In this document: positions 43,066-52,553 of the stretch, piece after piece
Layout: every line of letters begins with the position of its first letter
Numbering within the stretch: the first letter of the stretch is position 1
NCBI GenBank assembly: GCA_947253875.1
Contig: CAMYAM010000002.1
Coordinates: forward strand, 1 to 64,000
Direction: 5' to 3'
Origin: an uncultured Fastidiosipila sp.
GTDB lineage: Bacteria; Bacillota; Clostridia; Saccharofermentanales; Fastidiosipilaceae
Length of the DNA stretch: 64,000 nt
The notes under the pieces: model-generated
What the model was told of the DNA's origin: nothing
Databases searched by the model: none
Seen by the model: the letters and a program-made list of their open reading frames with translations, nothing else
Position numbers and translations under genes: made by a program

Positions 43066-45402
43066 ATGATAATTAAAAGAGTAGAAATTAAAGCTTTTGC
43101 TGGGTTGAAAGATTTTAGCCTAGACTTTGATTCTGGTTTGAATTGCATTTATGGAGCTAACGAAGCAGGTAAGTCTACAATTTTAAATTTTATTCTGGCA
43201 ATGTTCTATGGGTTAGGTGATAGAAGGGGTAAAGATAATTTCCGTGATAAAGTTAAACCAAGAAGTGGCGAGCAAATTAGAGGACAAATATTTTTTAGCC
43301 ATAATGGGAAAAATTATGAAATACAGAGGATTTTTGCGGAGAGAACAGCGCTGGATGAGACTAAGCTTATTGATTTAGCGAGTAATAGAATAGTTGAACT
43401 AAAAGATCCTGTACAACCAGGTAGAGAACTATTTGATATGGAGGAAGAAATCTTCAAAAACACCTTATTTGTTGACGCAGAGGGCACGAAACTGCTTGAA
43501 AGCAGAGATTTAACTAACAAATTTTGGTCGAAGCTATTAGACTTTCTTGTAAATCCAGAGAATGATGTCAAAGTGAATGAAGTTCAAGATAATTTAGAGT
43601 CCGGCAAACTTTTACTCAGGTCTAAGAATGGGAAAAAAGGTTTGATCCCTGAATTGGAATTGGAGTTATCTGAACTCAGACAAGAAAAATATAACTTGGA
43701 TAATAAAATTGTGGCTCAGACAGAAGAAATTAATAAATTATATGATATACAAGAGCAGTTGACTATGCTAGAAAAAGAGGCACAAGAACTTGACAAAACA
43801 ATTAAGATTTTCAAGCTTGCTGAAAGGCAAGAAGTATTAAGGTTAATTAATGCCCCAAAACTTCTCTTAGAAGAGAGGGAAGCGGAGGCGAAGTCGCTAG
43901 TACAAAAGCTATCTAATTTTAGTAGTAGGAATTTTGAGAAAAATTCTAAAGCCCCAAGTCATATAGAGCTTGGTTCAGAGAGTTTTTCAAGGGTAAGTAA
44001 TGGTATTCTTGCTAATTTAGAGAATTTGGAAGCTCAGCAGAATATATTGCTAAGTTCACTTGATAATTACGAAACACAATTAGTTAAAAAACAAGAATTA
44101 AGTAGTAAGAAAAGTTCTGGTAAAAGTGTATCTAAACCATGGTTTAACGCATATAGACTTAGTGTATTGGTAATACTAATAGTAGGCATTTTATTAATAA
44201 TATTTAAAGATAAGCTAGATTCTTTCTTAACCATTGGTATTGGGCTTCTCGGGCTGGCTTTGGTAATGGAAATCGTTAAGCCCAAAATATTTGTAGAAAA
44301 TTTGGATAAACTTGCTTTAGCTAAGGAAAGAAATAATGAAATCCTGAAGCAATATAGAGGAATAACAGTAGAAGAGCTTGCAGCGTACAAGCAAATGCTG
44401 AGAGCCTTTTGTCCTAGTTGGAAGAGCCTAGAGATTAATCTGACCAAGAATGATAATTCTACAAACGAAAATTCTGCAGCGACCTTAAGAAGAGAACTTT
44501 CAGAAATCCAAACACTTCGAGAGCATTTAAAAGCAGAAATCAAGCAAAGAAAAGGTTATCAAGAACAGGGCAAAGATTTAGACTTTTTAGATAAAAATAT
44601 TGCAAGATTGAAGAATGAGATAGCAAGTAGTAACTATAGTGAGAATGATATTAAAAACTTGGAAGAGAGTGTAAGGATAGAGTCAGCTAAATTACTAGCT
44701 GATGGAGCTGAACTTCCTGAGTTTGAGCTCAATAAATTCAATGTTCTTGAGGCAAAATTTAAGCAAGTTAATGAGCAGATTAAGGCAAAAGAAGCTGCCA
44801 TAACTGAAATTAAACAAAAACTAAAAATATTGAGTATAGATCCTAATACTCACGAAAATATCTCATTGCAATCCAGAAATTTCACAGTTAGTGAATTACT
44901 AGAAACAAAGCAAAAGGATTTAGATGCAGCTAAAATAAAATATCAAGCATATGAATTGGCAGAGCAAAAACTTACAGAAAGTTTGTTGGAATTTAGGCAG
45001 GTGCTTCTACCAGACTTAGGGGAAAGAGCTAGTAAGTATATAGGAACTATAAGTTCTGGTTACTATAGTGAGATAAGAATTAATGATCATCTTGCAATAA
45101 ATTTAGAGAGCCATGATTTTGCGGGAGAATTAACAGAGAATAAATTAAGTAGTGGTACTGTCGAACAAGTTTATTTGGCGTATCGTTTAGCACTTATAGA
45201 TTATATTTGCAAAGCTAAAGCATATACACTACTTCTAGATGATCCTTTTGTTTTCTTCGATGAAGACAGATTGCGAAGAAGTTTATCTTTAATAGAAAGA
45301 TATTCCGATTTGCAGAATAAGCAAGTTATATTATTTACTTGTCACAAACACATTTATGTTGAACTAAAAGAAAGAATGCAGTGGAAAGTTCAGGTCTTGT
45401 AA
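43066..45402 (+). CDS. YhaN-like SMC/Rad50-type ATPase with central transmembrane pair
   Basis: 778 residues. N-terminal Walker A is YGANEAGKSTILNFIL. Long coiled coils are interrupted at about residues 365-405 by two hydrophobic segments (LSVLVILIVGILLII and FLTIGIGLLGLALVM). The C-terminal signature is KLSSGTVEQVYLAYRLALID and Walker B is YTLLLDDPFVFFDEDR. TM segments inside the coiled coil are typical for YhaN and suggest membrane-proximal DNA processing. It is in an operon with the yhaO-like gene. Confidence 0.87.
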   Translation: MIIKRVEIKAFAGLKDFSLDFDSGLNCIYGANEAGKSTILNFILAMFYGLGDRRGKDNFRDKVKPRSGEQIRGQIFFSHNGKNYEIQRIFAERTALDETKLIDLASNRIVELKDPVQPGRELFDMEEEIFKNTLFVDAEGTKLLESRDLTNKFWSKLLDFLVNPENDVKVNEVQDNLESGKLLLRSKNGKKGLIPELELELSELRQEKYNLDNKIVAQTEEINKLYDIQEQLTMLEKEAQELDKTIKIFKLAERQEVLRLINAPKLLLEEREAEAKSLVQKLSNFSSRNFEKNSKAPSHIELGSESFSRVSNGILANLENLEAQQNILLSSLDNYETQLVKKQELSSKKSSGKSVSKPWFNAYRLSVLVILIVGILLIIFKDKLDSFLTIGIGLLGLALVMEIVKPKIFVENLDKLALAKERNNEILKQYRGITVEELAAYKQMLRAFCPSWKSLEINLTKNDNSTNENSAATLRRELSEIQTLREHLKAEIKQRKGYQEQGKDLDFLDKNIARLKNEIASSNYSENDIKNLEESVRIESAKLLADGAELPEFELNKFNVLEAKFKQVNEQIKAKEAAITEIKQKLKILSIDPNTHENISLQSRNFTVSELLETKQKDLDAAKIKYQAYELAEQKLTESLLEFRQVLLPDLGERASKYIGTISSGYYSEIRINDHLAINLESHDFAGELTENKLSSGTVEQVYLAYRLALIDYICKAKAYTLLLDDPFVFFDEDRLRRSLSLIERYSDLQNKQVILFTCHKHIYVELKERMQWKVQVL

Positions 45403-45594
45403 ATAAGACAGCTTCGCAGTGGTAAACCTGCTAAAAGAAAACTGCTTGAGGTATAATGACTGGAAATATAAATTGAAATTTTTACCAAGATAATAACGTA
45501 TCATATGTATTAGTTGCACTTGAGGCATTTGATGTACTTAATGCACTGTTGTACTAACGCACTAAAAGCACACAAGGAGGTAAGGAAGGTCAAT

Positions 45595-47571
45595 ATGAAA
45601 AAATCAAACAAATTGAGTAAACTCGTGGTTTTCATGCTGGTATTTAGCTTAGCCTTGACCTCAGTTTTGAGCATATCTACTGTAGAAAATTTAACTGCCA
45701 GTGATAAATTGCTAACACTTCCGATCACTGAAACAGATGTATATTCAGACAAGAATTCATGGAATGCTACAGAAGAAGACCTGGTCTATGAGCATTACGA
45801 GTTGGAGCGGTTTGTTAAGCTTGGTGATGAGACTCTGAATGATTTAGGATTAAGCAGAGAAGATTTTACTAAGAAACCTAAACCATATATTAATGAAAAG
45901 AAGCTAGAAGAGATTTTGCATAAATACTTCCGTGAATACGATTACATACAGACTCTAGGATCTATTTTGAACTTATCATATACAAAAGATGTGAGCAATA
46001 ACGAAACTCAGCAAGAGATGGAATATTTTACTCAGTTGAAGAATGATATTTTTGAAGAATCTTTGATTATCTTGCAAGGTATTCAGAAGAATGCAGTGCT
46101 TTCGCCGATGCTAAAAAATATAATTGGACAATATAATTATGAGTATATTGAAACTACTAGTAGTCTTACTCCAGCAGAACAAACAATTTTGGAGAAAATT
46201 CTGAAGCTCAAACAAGATTACAATGAAACTCCTACGGATAATACTGATAAATTGATAGATATATATATTAATATTGTGAATCAACATAATGAGTATGCTA
46301 GGGAGTCTGGATATGATAATTACTATGAGATGAACAGAGTAGATTATAATGCCGATGCTGAGGACTCAGGGTCATCTGATTTAGAAACTTTCTACCAAGC
46401 GGTCAAAGACTATATTGCCCCAGTTTATATTTATCTTTCTATGAATGTTAAATTTGATCAACTAAGTGCATACAAGATTCCAATCAACGAGAGTATGCAA
46501 TCTTTTGTGGAGAAATTTGTGGGCAATATTTCTTCAGAGCTTTTGGAATCTTATAAATATATGGTAGATTCGTCACTCTTGAATTTTGGGAATTCAGAAA
46601 ACAATGAAGATGTGTCGTATACGATTAACTTGCCGTATTATAATTCTGCAGCAATTTTTATCAAGGATAGAGGCGACTATAATAATTTGAATACTTTGAT
46701 ACATGAATTTGGACATTTCAACACGGCTATTAGAGATAACGACTTAAGTTATTTCGATGAACAAAATATAAATGTAGCTGAAATTCATTCGCAGTATCTT
46801 GAGTTGTTGTTCTTACCGTATTCCAAATTAATGTATGGTAACTTAGCTAATCAGGCGGTTACAGCAAAGCTGCTTGATTTGGTCTGGTCAGTTTTGACCG
46901 GAGCGTGTTTTAATGAATTCGAAGAATTTGCATATACGACTCCAAACTTAAATGCTGAAATGCTTAGAAATAAATTCTCAGACTTATGTGCTAGTTATAA
47001 ATTAAATCTGGGCGAGGACTACTGGACAAGCGTTTGGCATTTGTATAATTCTCCACTGTATTACCTAAGTTACTCAATTTCTGCAATGGCAAGTCTTAGC
47101 CAGGTCGATAATATTAATCACAATTATAGAAAAGCTGTAGACAATTACTTAACTTTAACCAGCTATGATGAGGTGGAATTTGAATTCAAAGAGCTGTTAG
47201 AGCGTTCTAATTTGCCGAATATCTTTGACAAAAATGTCATTAAAAATATTGGCAAAAGTATAAGTGAATACGCAAGTAAACCGAATCTGTATTCTCTCAA
47301 TGATTTTGATATGAGCAAGAGCCCAGATAATTTTAAGGAAGATAAAAATGGCTTAAATAAGCCAGGTAAGATTTTGCCTGAATATGGTGACAAATCTACT
47401 GAAATACCAGCTGAAAATAAGAATGGTGCAGACCAAAGAAATAGTAATTCTAGTGACAACTCAACTCAAGATGAGGCTGTAAAAAAACCAGCAGAGATTC
47501 AACAAATACAAGCTAGTTTAAGTCAAATTTGGTATGCCCTGAAATATATTTTCGAAAGTATTCTATCTTGA
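45595..47571 (+). CDS. Secreted M3-type oligoendopeptidase
   Basis: The chosen start is ATG 45595 (MKKSNKLSK), preceded by GGAGGTAAGGAAGGTCAAT. A frame opening at 45514 would bury the Shine-Dalgarno. 658 residues. The signal peptide has a hydrophobic core at about residues 9-25. The gluzincin site HEFGH is at 370-374, and the third ligand Glu396 lies in NVAEIHSQYLE. This is the M3/PepF type of thermolysin-like zinc peptidase. M3 enzymes are normally cytoplasmic, so the export signal is notable. The C-terminal 90 residues are polar and low-complexity, ending in a short hydrophobic helix. It probably degrades extracellular peptides. Confidence 0.83.
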   Translation: MKKSNKLSKLVVFMLVFSLALTSVLSISTVENLTASDKLLTLPITETDVYSDKNSWNATEEDLVYEHYELERFVKLGDETLNDLGLSREDFTKKPKPYINEKKLEEILHKYFREYDYIQTLGSILNLSYTKDVSNNETQQEMEYFTQLKNDIFEESLIILQGIQKNAVLSPMLKNIIGQYNYEYIETTSSLTPAEQTILEKILKLKQDYNETPTDNTDKLIDIYINIVNQHNEYARESGYDNYYEMNRVDYNADAEDSGSSDLETFYQAVKDYIAPVYIYLSMNVKFDQLSAYKIPINESMQSFVEKFVGNISSELLESYKYMVDSSLLNFGNSENNEDVSYTINLPYYNSAAIFIKDRGDYNNLNTLIHEFGHFNTAIRDNDLSYFDEQNINVAEIHSQYLELLFLPYSKLMYGNLANQAVTAKLLDLVWSVLTGACFNEFEEFAYTTPNLNAEMLRNKFSDLCASYKLNLGEDYWTSVWHLYNSPLYYLSYSISAMASLSQVDNINHNYRKAVDNYLTLTSYDEVEFEFKELLERSNLPNIFDKNVIKNIGKSISEYASKPNLYSLNDFDMSKSPDNFKEDKNGLNKPGKILPEYGDKSTEIPAENKNGADQRNSNSSDNSTQDEAVKKPAEIQQIQASLSQIWYALKYIFESILS

Positions 47572-47614
47572 TAAATAACTTAGGATAATTTATAAAAGAT
47601 GGGTAATTATCCTA
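47568..47614 (+). promoter_or_regulatory. tRNA-Arg promoter overlapping an inverted repeat
   Basis: TTGATA (47568-47573) overlaps the stop codon of the preceding gene. After 17 bp comes TATAAA (47591-47596). A perfect 10-bp inverted repeat, TAGGATAATT (47581-47590) and AATTATCCTA (47605-47614), spans the -10 and ends 3 bp before the tRNA. Confidence 0.55.
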
Positions 47615-47617
47615 TGT

Positions 47618-47692
47618 GGTTCGGTAGCCAAGTGGATAAGGCAATAGTTTCCGGAGCTATGATCGAGGGTTCGATTCCCTCTCGAATCGCCA
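47618..47692 (+). tRNA. tRNA-Arg (CCG anticodon)
   Basis: 75 nt ending in an encoded CCA. The acceptor GGTTCGG pairs with TCGAATC (two G-U pairs). The D arm is GCC...GGC. The anticodon stem ATAGT/GCTAT encloses the loop TTCCGGA, so the anticodon is CCG, reading CGG arginine codons. The T arm is GAGGG-TTCGATT-CCCTC, with discriminator G. Confidence 0.93.
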
Positions 47693-47696
47693 GAAT

Positions 47697-47726
47697 ACCC
47701 TGTGACCCTTATGGTTGCAGGGTTTT
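47697..47726 (+). terminator. Terminator after tRNA-Arg
   Basis: ACCCTG (47697-47702) pairs with CAGGGT (47718-47723), with extra GACC/GGTT pairing inside. TTTT overlaps and follows the 3' arm, 4 bp past the CCA end. Confidence 0.8.
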
Positions 47727-47760
47727 AAAAATTACTAGGAATAAAATATACTTTTTAGAA

Positions 47761-48210
47761 CTACTTATTTTCTGTAGGGCTTGGTTCAGGGTCAGCTTTT
47801 AACTTTAGACTTTCGAAAGAATCACCATCAAATGAGAAGTAGTAAACTTTCTCGGATTCTATCGCTAATGCTTGCATTGAACCAACAGTATGGCTTTTGC
47901 CATTTTCGTCTTTAACTTCAACTTGGAAACTAAATTTATTATCTTTGTCCATCGGAATATCTTTGAAGGCGAAATTAATATACTTATCATTTAACTCTGT
48001 ATTATTAGCATTTTGGGCCATGGTAGTTCTTTTGGTATCTCCATTTATATTAACGATTAGCCCAATGCCATAGACTTTAAGTTCACTAGAGTTTCTCACA
48101 CAAATGTGGAAATAATCCCTATCAGGTAATCCACCGATACCTGCTACTGAACAAGAGCTTAAAGTGATAATTAAGATAAATACTAATAGAATTTTTAATT
48201 TTTTAAACAT
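47761..48210 (-). CDS. Lipoprotein of unknown function
   Basis: 149 residues. A signal peptide ends in the lipobox LSSC (cysteine near residue 20). The mature part is a mostly beta-type sequence without a recognised domain (VRNSSELKVYGIGLIVNING). The ATG follows AAAAAAGGAGCAACTATC. It converges with the tRNA gene. The C-terminus is short and Pro/Glu-rich. A surface role is likely; the function is not readable. Confidence 0.7.
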   Translation of the reverse strand: MFKKLKILLVFILIITLSSCSVAGIGGLPDRDYFHICVRNSSELKVYGIGLIVNINGDTKRTTMAQNANNTELNDKYINFAFKDIPMDKDNKFSFQVEVKDENGKSHTVGSMQALAIESEKVYYFSFDGDSFESLKLKADPEPSPTENK

Positions 48211-48340
48211 GATAGTTGCTCCTTTTTTATATAGATTTTGATTTAATAGTTATAATTATGCTTGAATTATGTAATCAACTAATTATTCAATGAAGTTTTA
48301 GGTAAAGTCTAGCACAAAAATATTTTTAAAAATAAAAATT

Positions 48341-48387
48341 AACGGCTTGTAGTTCAAATGACATTAAATCATTCCCTACAGGCCGTT
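48341..48387 (-). terminator. Terminator after the ABC exporter permease
   Basis: AACGGCTTGTAG (48341-48352) pairs with CTACAGGCCGTT with one G-T pair. On the minus strand it is followed by AATTTTTATTTTT. It lies about 50 bp past the permease stop codon. Confidence 0.85.
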
Positions 48388-48439
48388 TGGAAAATATAAT
48401 TATTTTACAAATAAATCTTGTTTGTTTGTAATTAATCAA

Positions 48440-49711
48440 CTAATCCTTGCTGAATAATTTTTTGAACTCAGCGAAGAAGCTTGGCTTATTACCATACTTA
48501 AGAGTTGCATTACGGTAGATCTTAGTGCAGATCCAAGCGATTATAATGATAGACAATACAAGTATTGCCAGAGAGATTAATAATTCAACTAGTGAAACAC
48601 CGAAGGAAACGTAACGAACAAACATCAAGTATGGTGATGTGAATGGTATATAGGAACCAATGTTTAATATTTTATTATCAGCACTTCCTTGTAAGCTAGA
48701 CATAGATATAACGAATCCAATAACAACAAGCATAGTTACTGGCATGATAGCTTTTTGTAAGTCTTCAATCTTGCTGACAATAGCGCCACAAGCTGCGAAG
48801 ATGAATAGATATAGCAAGAAACCAAGTAACGCGAAAGCTAAGAATACTAGTACTACGTCGAGACTTAGATTATTTCTTAGCAACATTAATACAAATTCTG
48901 AGTAATTATTTTTGTTAATAGTAGTTCCTAGTAAAAGTGTTCCGATTAGGATTAGAACTTGCAATAGGGCTGCAACAAAACCTGCTGCTACTTTACCCCA
49001 AACTAGACTAGTAGCGTTTGTATTTGTTACTAGAATTTCCATAGTTCTATTTGATTTCTCATTAGCAACCATGGAGGAAACGTTGGATCCGTAGAACATA
49101 ATCATCATGTAGATTACGAAGACGCCAAAGTAAGAGAAGAAGAAGTTTTGGTTTGCAGATTTTTGTAATGATGTGACCTTAACTGGTACATCGTTAACCA
49201 TAGCGGCTTCAACTTGTTTTGGATCAAGACCAGCCTCCGCTAGATTAATGTTATTTAATGCATCCATGAACCCTTCTTTATATACATCTGAACTGTCTTG
49301 GAAAGACTCACTTTTGAAAATTACTTCAAGCTCACGATTCTTAATTACTACTGCTGCTGGAATTTTATCGTTTAATACTTCAGATTTTAATTGTTCTAGG
49401 TCTTTTGACTCTTGCATAACAGAGAATGGGAATTTAGCTTTTAGTATATTAATATCAACAGAGTTATCAACTAGATATTTACCATATCTAGATACTTCAA
49501 GTCCATTGCCTTCACCTGAAATGTTTTGGTCGTTTCCTGTATCTCCAACACCTGACTCAGCAGATTTATTAGAGGAGAAAAAGTTTGAAATTGTAGGTAA
49601 GCTAGTTAGCAGAAGGATAATTAATACTAGAATAATATTACTTACCCAGAAGCTCTTTTTCTTTATTTGATTTTTGAATTCAAAATTAAAAACATTACGG
49701 ATATTACGCAT
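48440..49711 (-). CDS. ABC-2 type export permease (NatB-like)
   Basis: This is the membrane subunit of an ABC exporter. It has about 423 residues. The N-terminal TM helix (about 20-40) is followed by a large extracytoplasmic loop of about 140 residues. The C-terminal half has five or six TM helices (VVLVFLAFALLGFLLYLF). This is the DUF/ABC-2 layout of NatB. A GTG at 49720 is possible, but ATG 49711 has AGGTGAGG before it and overlaps the natA stop by 8 bp (ATGCGTAA), typical of translational coupling. The family exports Na+ or peptides. The substrate here is unknown. Confidence 0.85.
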   Translation of the reverse strand: MRNIRNVFNFEFKNQIKKKSFWVSNIILVLIILLLTSLPTISNFFSSNKSAESGVGDTGNDQNISGEGNGLEVSRYGKYLVDNSVDINILKAKFPFSVMQESKDLEQLKSEVLNDKIPAAVVIKNRELEVIFKSESFQDSSDVYKEGFMDALNNINLAEAGLDPKQVEAAMVNDVPVKVTSLQKSANQNFFFSYFGVFVIYMMIMFYGSNVSSMVANEKSNRTMEILVTNTNATSLVWGKVAAGFVAALLQVLILIGTLLLGTTINKNNYSEFVLMLLRNNLSLDVVLVFLAFALLGFLLYLFIFAACGAIVSKIEDLQKAIMPVTMLVVIGFVISMSSLQGSADNKILNIGSYIPFTSPYLMFVRYVSFGVSLVELLISLAILVLSIIIIAWICTKIYRNATLKYGNKPSFFAEFKKLFSKD

Positions 49712-50609
49712 GTGCCTCACCTACTTTCGCAATAAATATATCATTCAAACTTGGTTTATAGTCTGAGAATAATTCAATTTCTCCACCAATTGCTGCAAGC
49801 ACTGATAACACTTCAGAACTAGGTAGATTAAAGTCTATTATTAGTGAAGTTCTGTCAGCTTCAATATGGAAATCACCTTGTGCTAATAACTTTTCTTTGA
49901 GTTCATCTTGAGACATACCCTTAATGATTAAGCGTTTACGACCGTTGCCGAGTTCGGCTTTAACCTTGTTTAAAGAATTGTTGAGAATAATTTCTCCGTT
50001 ATTTATCAAAACTATGTCATCACAAAACTCTTCAACACTAGACATTTGGTGGCTTGAGAAAATGACAATTCTATCTTTTTCAACAAAATCAATAATAACT
50101 TGAGACAAGCTCTGAGCGTTGACGGGATCAAGACCTGAGAAAGGTTCATCTAAGATCAAGATGTCTGGATCATTAATTACTGATTGGATGATTTGGATTT
50201 TTTGTTGATTACCTTTGGATAAGGTCTCCAAATTTTTGTTTTTATAATCAAGAAGTTCGAATCTGCCCAACCAATATGTTATGGCTTGATTGAGTTCAGA
50301 AGTTTCCATACCTTTGAGTTTACCAAGATAGAACAGTTGATCACCAACAGTTACATTGGGATAAAGGCCTCTCTCTTCAGGCATATAACCAATCTTGTAT
50401 TTTGATCGATCAAATTCTTTGCCATTAAGAAGAACTTGCCCAGAGTCTGGGTTGAAAACTTGCATAAGTATACGAATGGTAGTAGTTTTACCAGCACCGT
50501 TACGACCAAGGAATCCCAGAGGTTTGCCGGATCTAGCAACAAAAGAAACATCTTTTAAAATATGCTTACCGGAGAAGCTCTTATTAATATCTATTAACTT
50601 TAATTCCAT
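49704..50609 (-). CDS. ABC exporter ATP-binding protein (NatA-like)
   Basis: The ATPase partner of the NatB-like permease, 301 residues. Walker A is FLGRNGAGKTTTIRILMQ, signature LSKGNQQKIQII and Walker B ILILDEPFSGLDP. The C-terminal DUF4162-type regulatory domain is present. ATG 50609 is preferred, with GGGAGAATGTTG upstream. An ATG six bases earlier sits directly on the ribosome binding site. It is co-transcribed with the permease (overlap 8 bp). Confidence 0.92.
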   Translation of the reverse strand: MELKLIDINKSFSGKHILKDVSFVARSGKPLGFLGRNGAGKTTTIRILMQVFNPDSGQVLLNGKEFDRSKYKIGYMPEERGLYPNVTVGDQLFYLGKLKGMETSELNQAITYWLGRFELLDYKNKNLETLSKGNQQKIQIIQSVINDPDILILDEPFSGLDPVNAQSLSQVIIDFVEKDRIVIFSSHQMSSVEEFCDDIVLINNGEIILNNSLNKVKAELGNGRKRLIIKGMSQDELKEKLLAQGDFHIEADRTSLIIDFNLPSSEVLSVLAAIGGEIELFSDYKPSLNDIFIAKVGEAHA

Positions 50610-50615
50610 CAACAT

Positions 50616-51036
50616 TCTCCCTTCTCGAAAAATAAGTCTTTATGAAAAATGCGTAATATCGCAAATCTCCAATTAAGACTGGAATCATTGATTTTTGGAA
50701 ATTATTGTAGCATAAGGAAGGAATTTTGGGCAGTTTCTAAAAAGAAATTAGAAACCCTTATTACAATGACTTTTCAAATTTGAGTTAAAGATGAAGTAAT
50801 AGTTAACATATTTAGTCTTATCTAGATAAAATGCATATGATTTCTAATAGAAATTGTGTTAATTTTACAAAAACATAAAAATGTTTTGAAAACTTAAAGA
50901 AAATCTACTTTAAGTTCGAAAAAAGAATGTTTTTTCTATACAATTGTATTAAACGATTAAGTTTTCTTTACCCAGTTCTATGTAAATGGCATAATATACT
51001 GAAGAAAACAAATATATATTAAGAGAGGAAACAGAT
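50616..51036 (+). promoter_or_regulatory. Divergent intergenic region with promoter of the MscS-related gene
   Basis: For the plus strand, TTTACC (50967-50972) is followed after 17 bp by CATAAT (50990-50995), about 40 bp before the ATG. Near the other end is a hairpin without T tract, GTTTCTAA-N7-TTAGAAAC (50733-50755). The rest is AT-rich with no gene seen. Confidence 0.5.
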
Positions 51037-52296
51037 ATGGAACACATTCAAAGATTTTTTGAGTCATCAGTAGGACATTTTGTTCTAGGTGTTATTCTAA
51101 TTCTTGCAGCATGGTTAGTTGCATCTGTAGTTAGATGGATTTTTAATAATGCTTTGCAAAAAACAGCATTATCTAGAAAGTTAGCAGATTGGGGAGTAGT
51201 TAAACATCCAGACAAGGCTGCTAATTTAATTAGTACATTCGGTCAAGTACTCTATGCTTTGGTATGGGTATTTTTCTTACCAGGAATTTTAGAGCAATTT
51301 GGTTTGAAGTCATTGGCAAATCCAATTACTAATATGATGAACAGCATAGTTGCATTTATTCCTAAGCTATTGGGTGCTGCAGTATACGTATTATTAGGTA
51401 TTTTAGTAGCTAGAATTGTAAAACATCTAGTATACAACCTAGCATTAGGATTGAATGTAGATAAATGGACAGAGAAACTCCAATTAAGTGGTGACGTAGC
51501 AGCTAGAGAGAAAGAAACAAGAAGATATAGCTTAGCTACCGTATTAGGAAATATTGCATTTGCATTAGTAATTATTCCTTTTATAATCCCAGCACTTGAA
51601 GCATTAGAGATGCACTCTATTACATCTCCAATTGTAAATATCTTGAACACAATTCTATCAGCAATTCCAAATATGTTGGTAGCAGCAGTTTTAGTGCTTG
51701 TAGGTGTAGTAATAGCTAAATTTATCTCAAATATTTTACACGGTTTATTGGAGAACACAGGTATCAATCAAGTTAATAATTTCTTAAGCGATGATGGTAG
51801 TGTTAAAGTAAACTTTGCAAAATTAATTAGCCAAACAGCTGCAATAGTTATCGTAATCTTCTTCACAGTTGAAGCATTGAACGCTCTAAAACTACCAGTA
51901 TTAAGTACTATTGGTGCATCAGTAATTGCTTACTTACCTAGTGTAATTGCTGCTTTAGCAATTTTGGTAGCAGGTCTATTAGGTGGTGCTGCCTTAGCTA
52001 AATTCATCCGTAATAACTTAGGTTCACAAATTTTAGGTAACCTAGTTCAAGGTATTTTGGGTGTATTTGCAGTATTTATGGCATTAAGCCAATTAGGTAT
52101 AGCAACAGATATTGTTAACAAAGCCTTTGTTTTAATCGTAGGTGCAGTTGCTTTAGCATTCGCAGTAGCATTTGGTTTAGGTGGCAGAGACTTCGCAAGT
52201 AAGCAATTAGATAAATTAGAGAAGACTGTTGATACTGAAGCAGAAAAAGTAAAATCAACAACATCAAAGAATAATGAAGAAAATACAGAACAATAG
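51037..52296 (+). CDS. MscS-related 'conserved TM helix' membrane protein
   Basis: 419 residues. The segments are repeated: a hydrophobic helix, then IPNMLVAAVLVLVGVVIAKFI-like motifs (for example IPKLLGAAVYVLLGILVARIV and LPSVIAALAILVAGLLGGAALAKF). This repeat is typical of the CmpX / 'TM_helix' family associated with mechanosensitive channels. The C-terminal tail is charged and cytoplasmic (EKTVDTEAEKVKSTTSK). It lacks a recognisable MscS beta domain. The ATG has AGAGAGGAAACAGAT. It stands alone with its own terminator. A role in osmotic or envelope stress is family-level only. Confidence 0.8.
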   Translation: MEHIQRFFESSVGHFVLGVILILAAWLVASVVRWIFNNALQKTALSRKLADWGVVKHPDKAANLISTFGQVLYALVWVFFLPGILEQFGLKSLANPITNMMNSIVAFIPKLLGAAVYVLLGILVARIVKHLVYNLALGLNVDKWTEKLQLSGDVAAREKETRRYSLATVLGNIAFALVIIPFIIPALEALEMHSITSPIVNILNTILSAIPNMLVAAVLVLVGVVIAKFISNILHGLLENTGINQVNNFLSDDGSVKVNFAKLISQTAAIVIVIFFTVEALNALKLPVLSTIGASVIAYLPSVIAALAILVAGLLGGAALAKFIRNNLGSQILGNLVQGILGVFAVFMALSQLGIATDIVNKAFVLIVGAVALAFAVAFGLGGRDFASKQLDKLEKTVDTEAEKVKSTTSKNNEENTEQ

Positions 52297-52360
52297 TTAG
52301 AAATGTAGCTGAGATAATCACATAAGAATTAACTACTGTATGAAATAAGCTAATATATAA

Positions 52361-52419
52361 AACCGTACTGAGACTTGTAAAGATTTAATGGTCGTTGTCG
52401 AGTTTCAGTGCGGTTTTTT
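52361..52419 (+). terminator. Terminator after the MscS-related gene
   Basis: AACCGTACTGAGACT (52361-52375) pairs with AGTTTCAGTGCGGTT (52401-52415) apart from minor mismatches, then TTTT. The loop is about 25 nt. Confidence 0.8.
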
Positions 52420-52553
52420 CATGTCTACATTCAATATATAAACAAGTAAAATAGATTGTACTACTCATTTTACTCTATATAAAAATCCGAAATCATACCT
52501 ATTAAATGGTAGACTTAAGTAGAACATAATAAAAATCTATAGGAGTGCAAAAT

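Noticed and set aside
47599..47802. Small open frame across the tRNA-Arg
   Set aside because: It runs through the complete tRNA and its terminator and has no credible start context.
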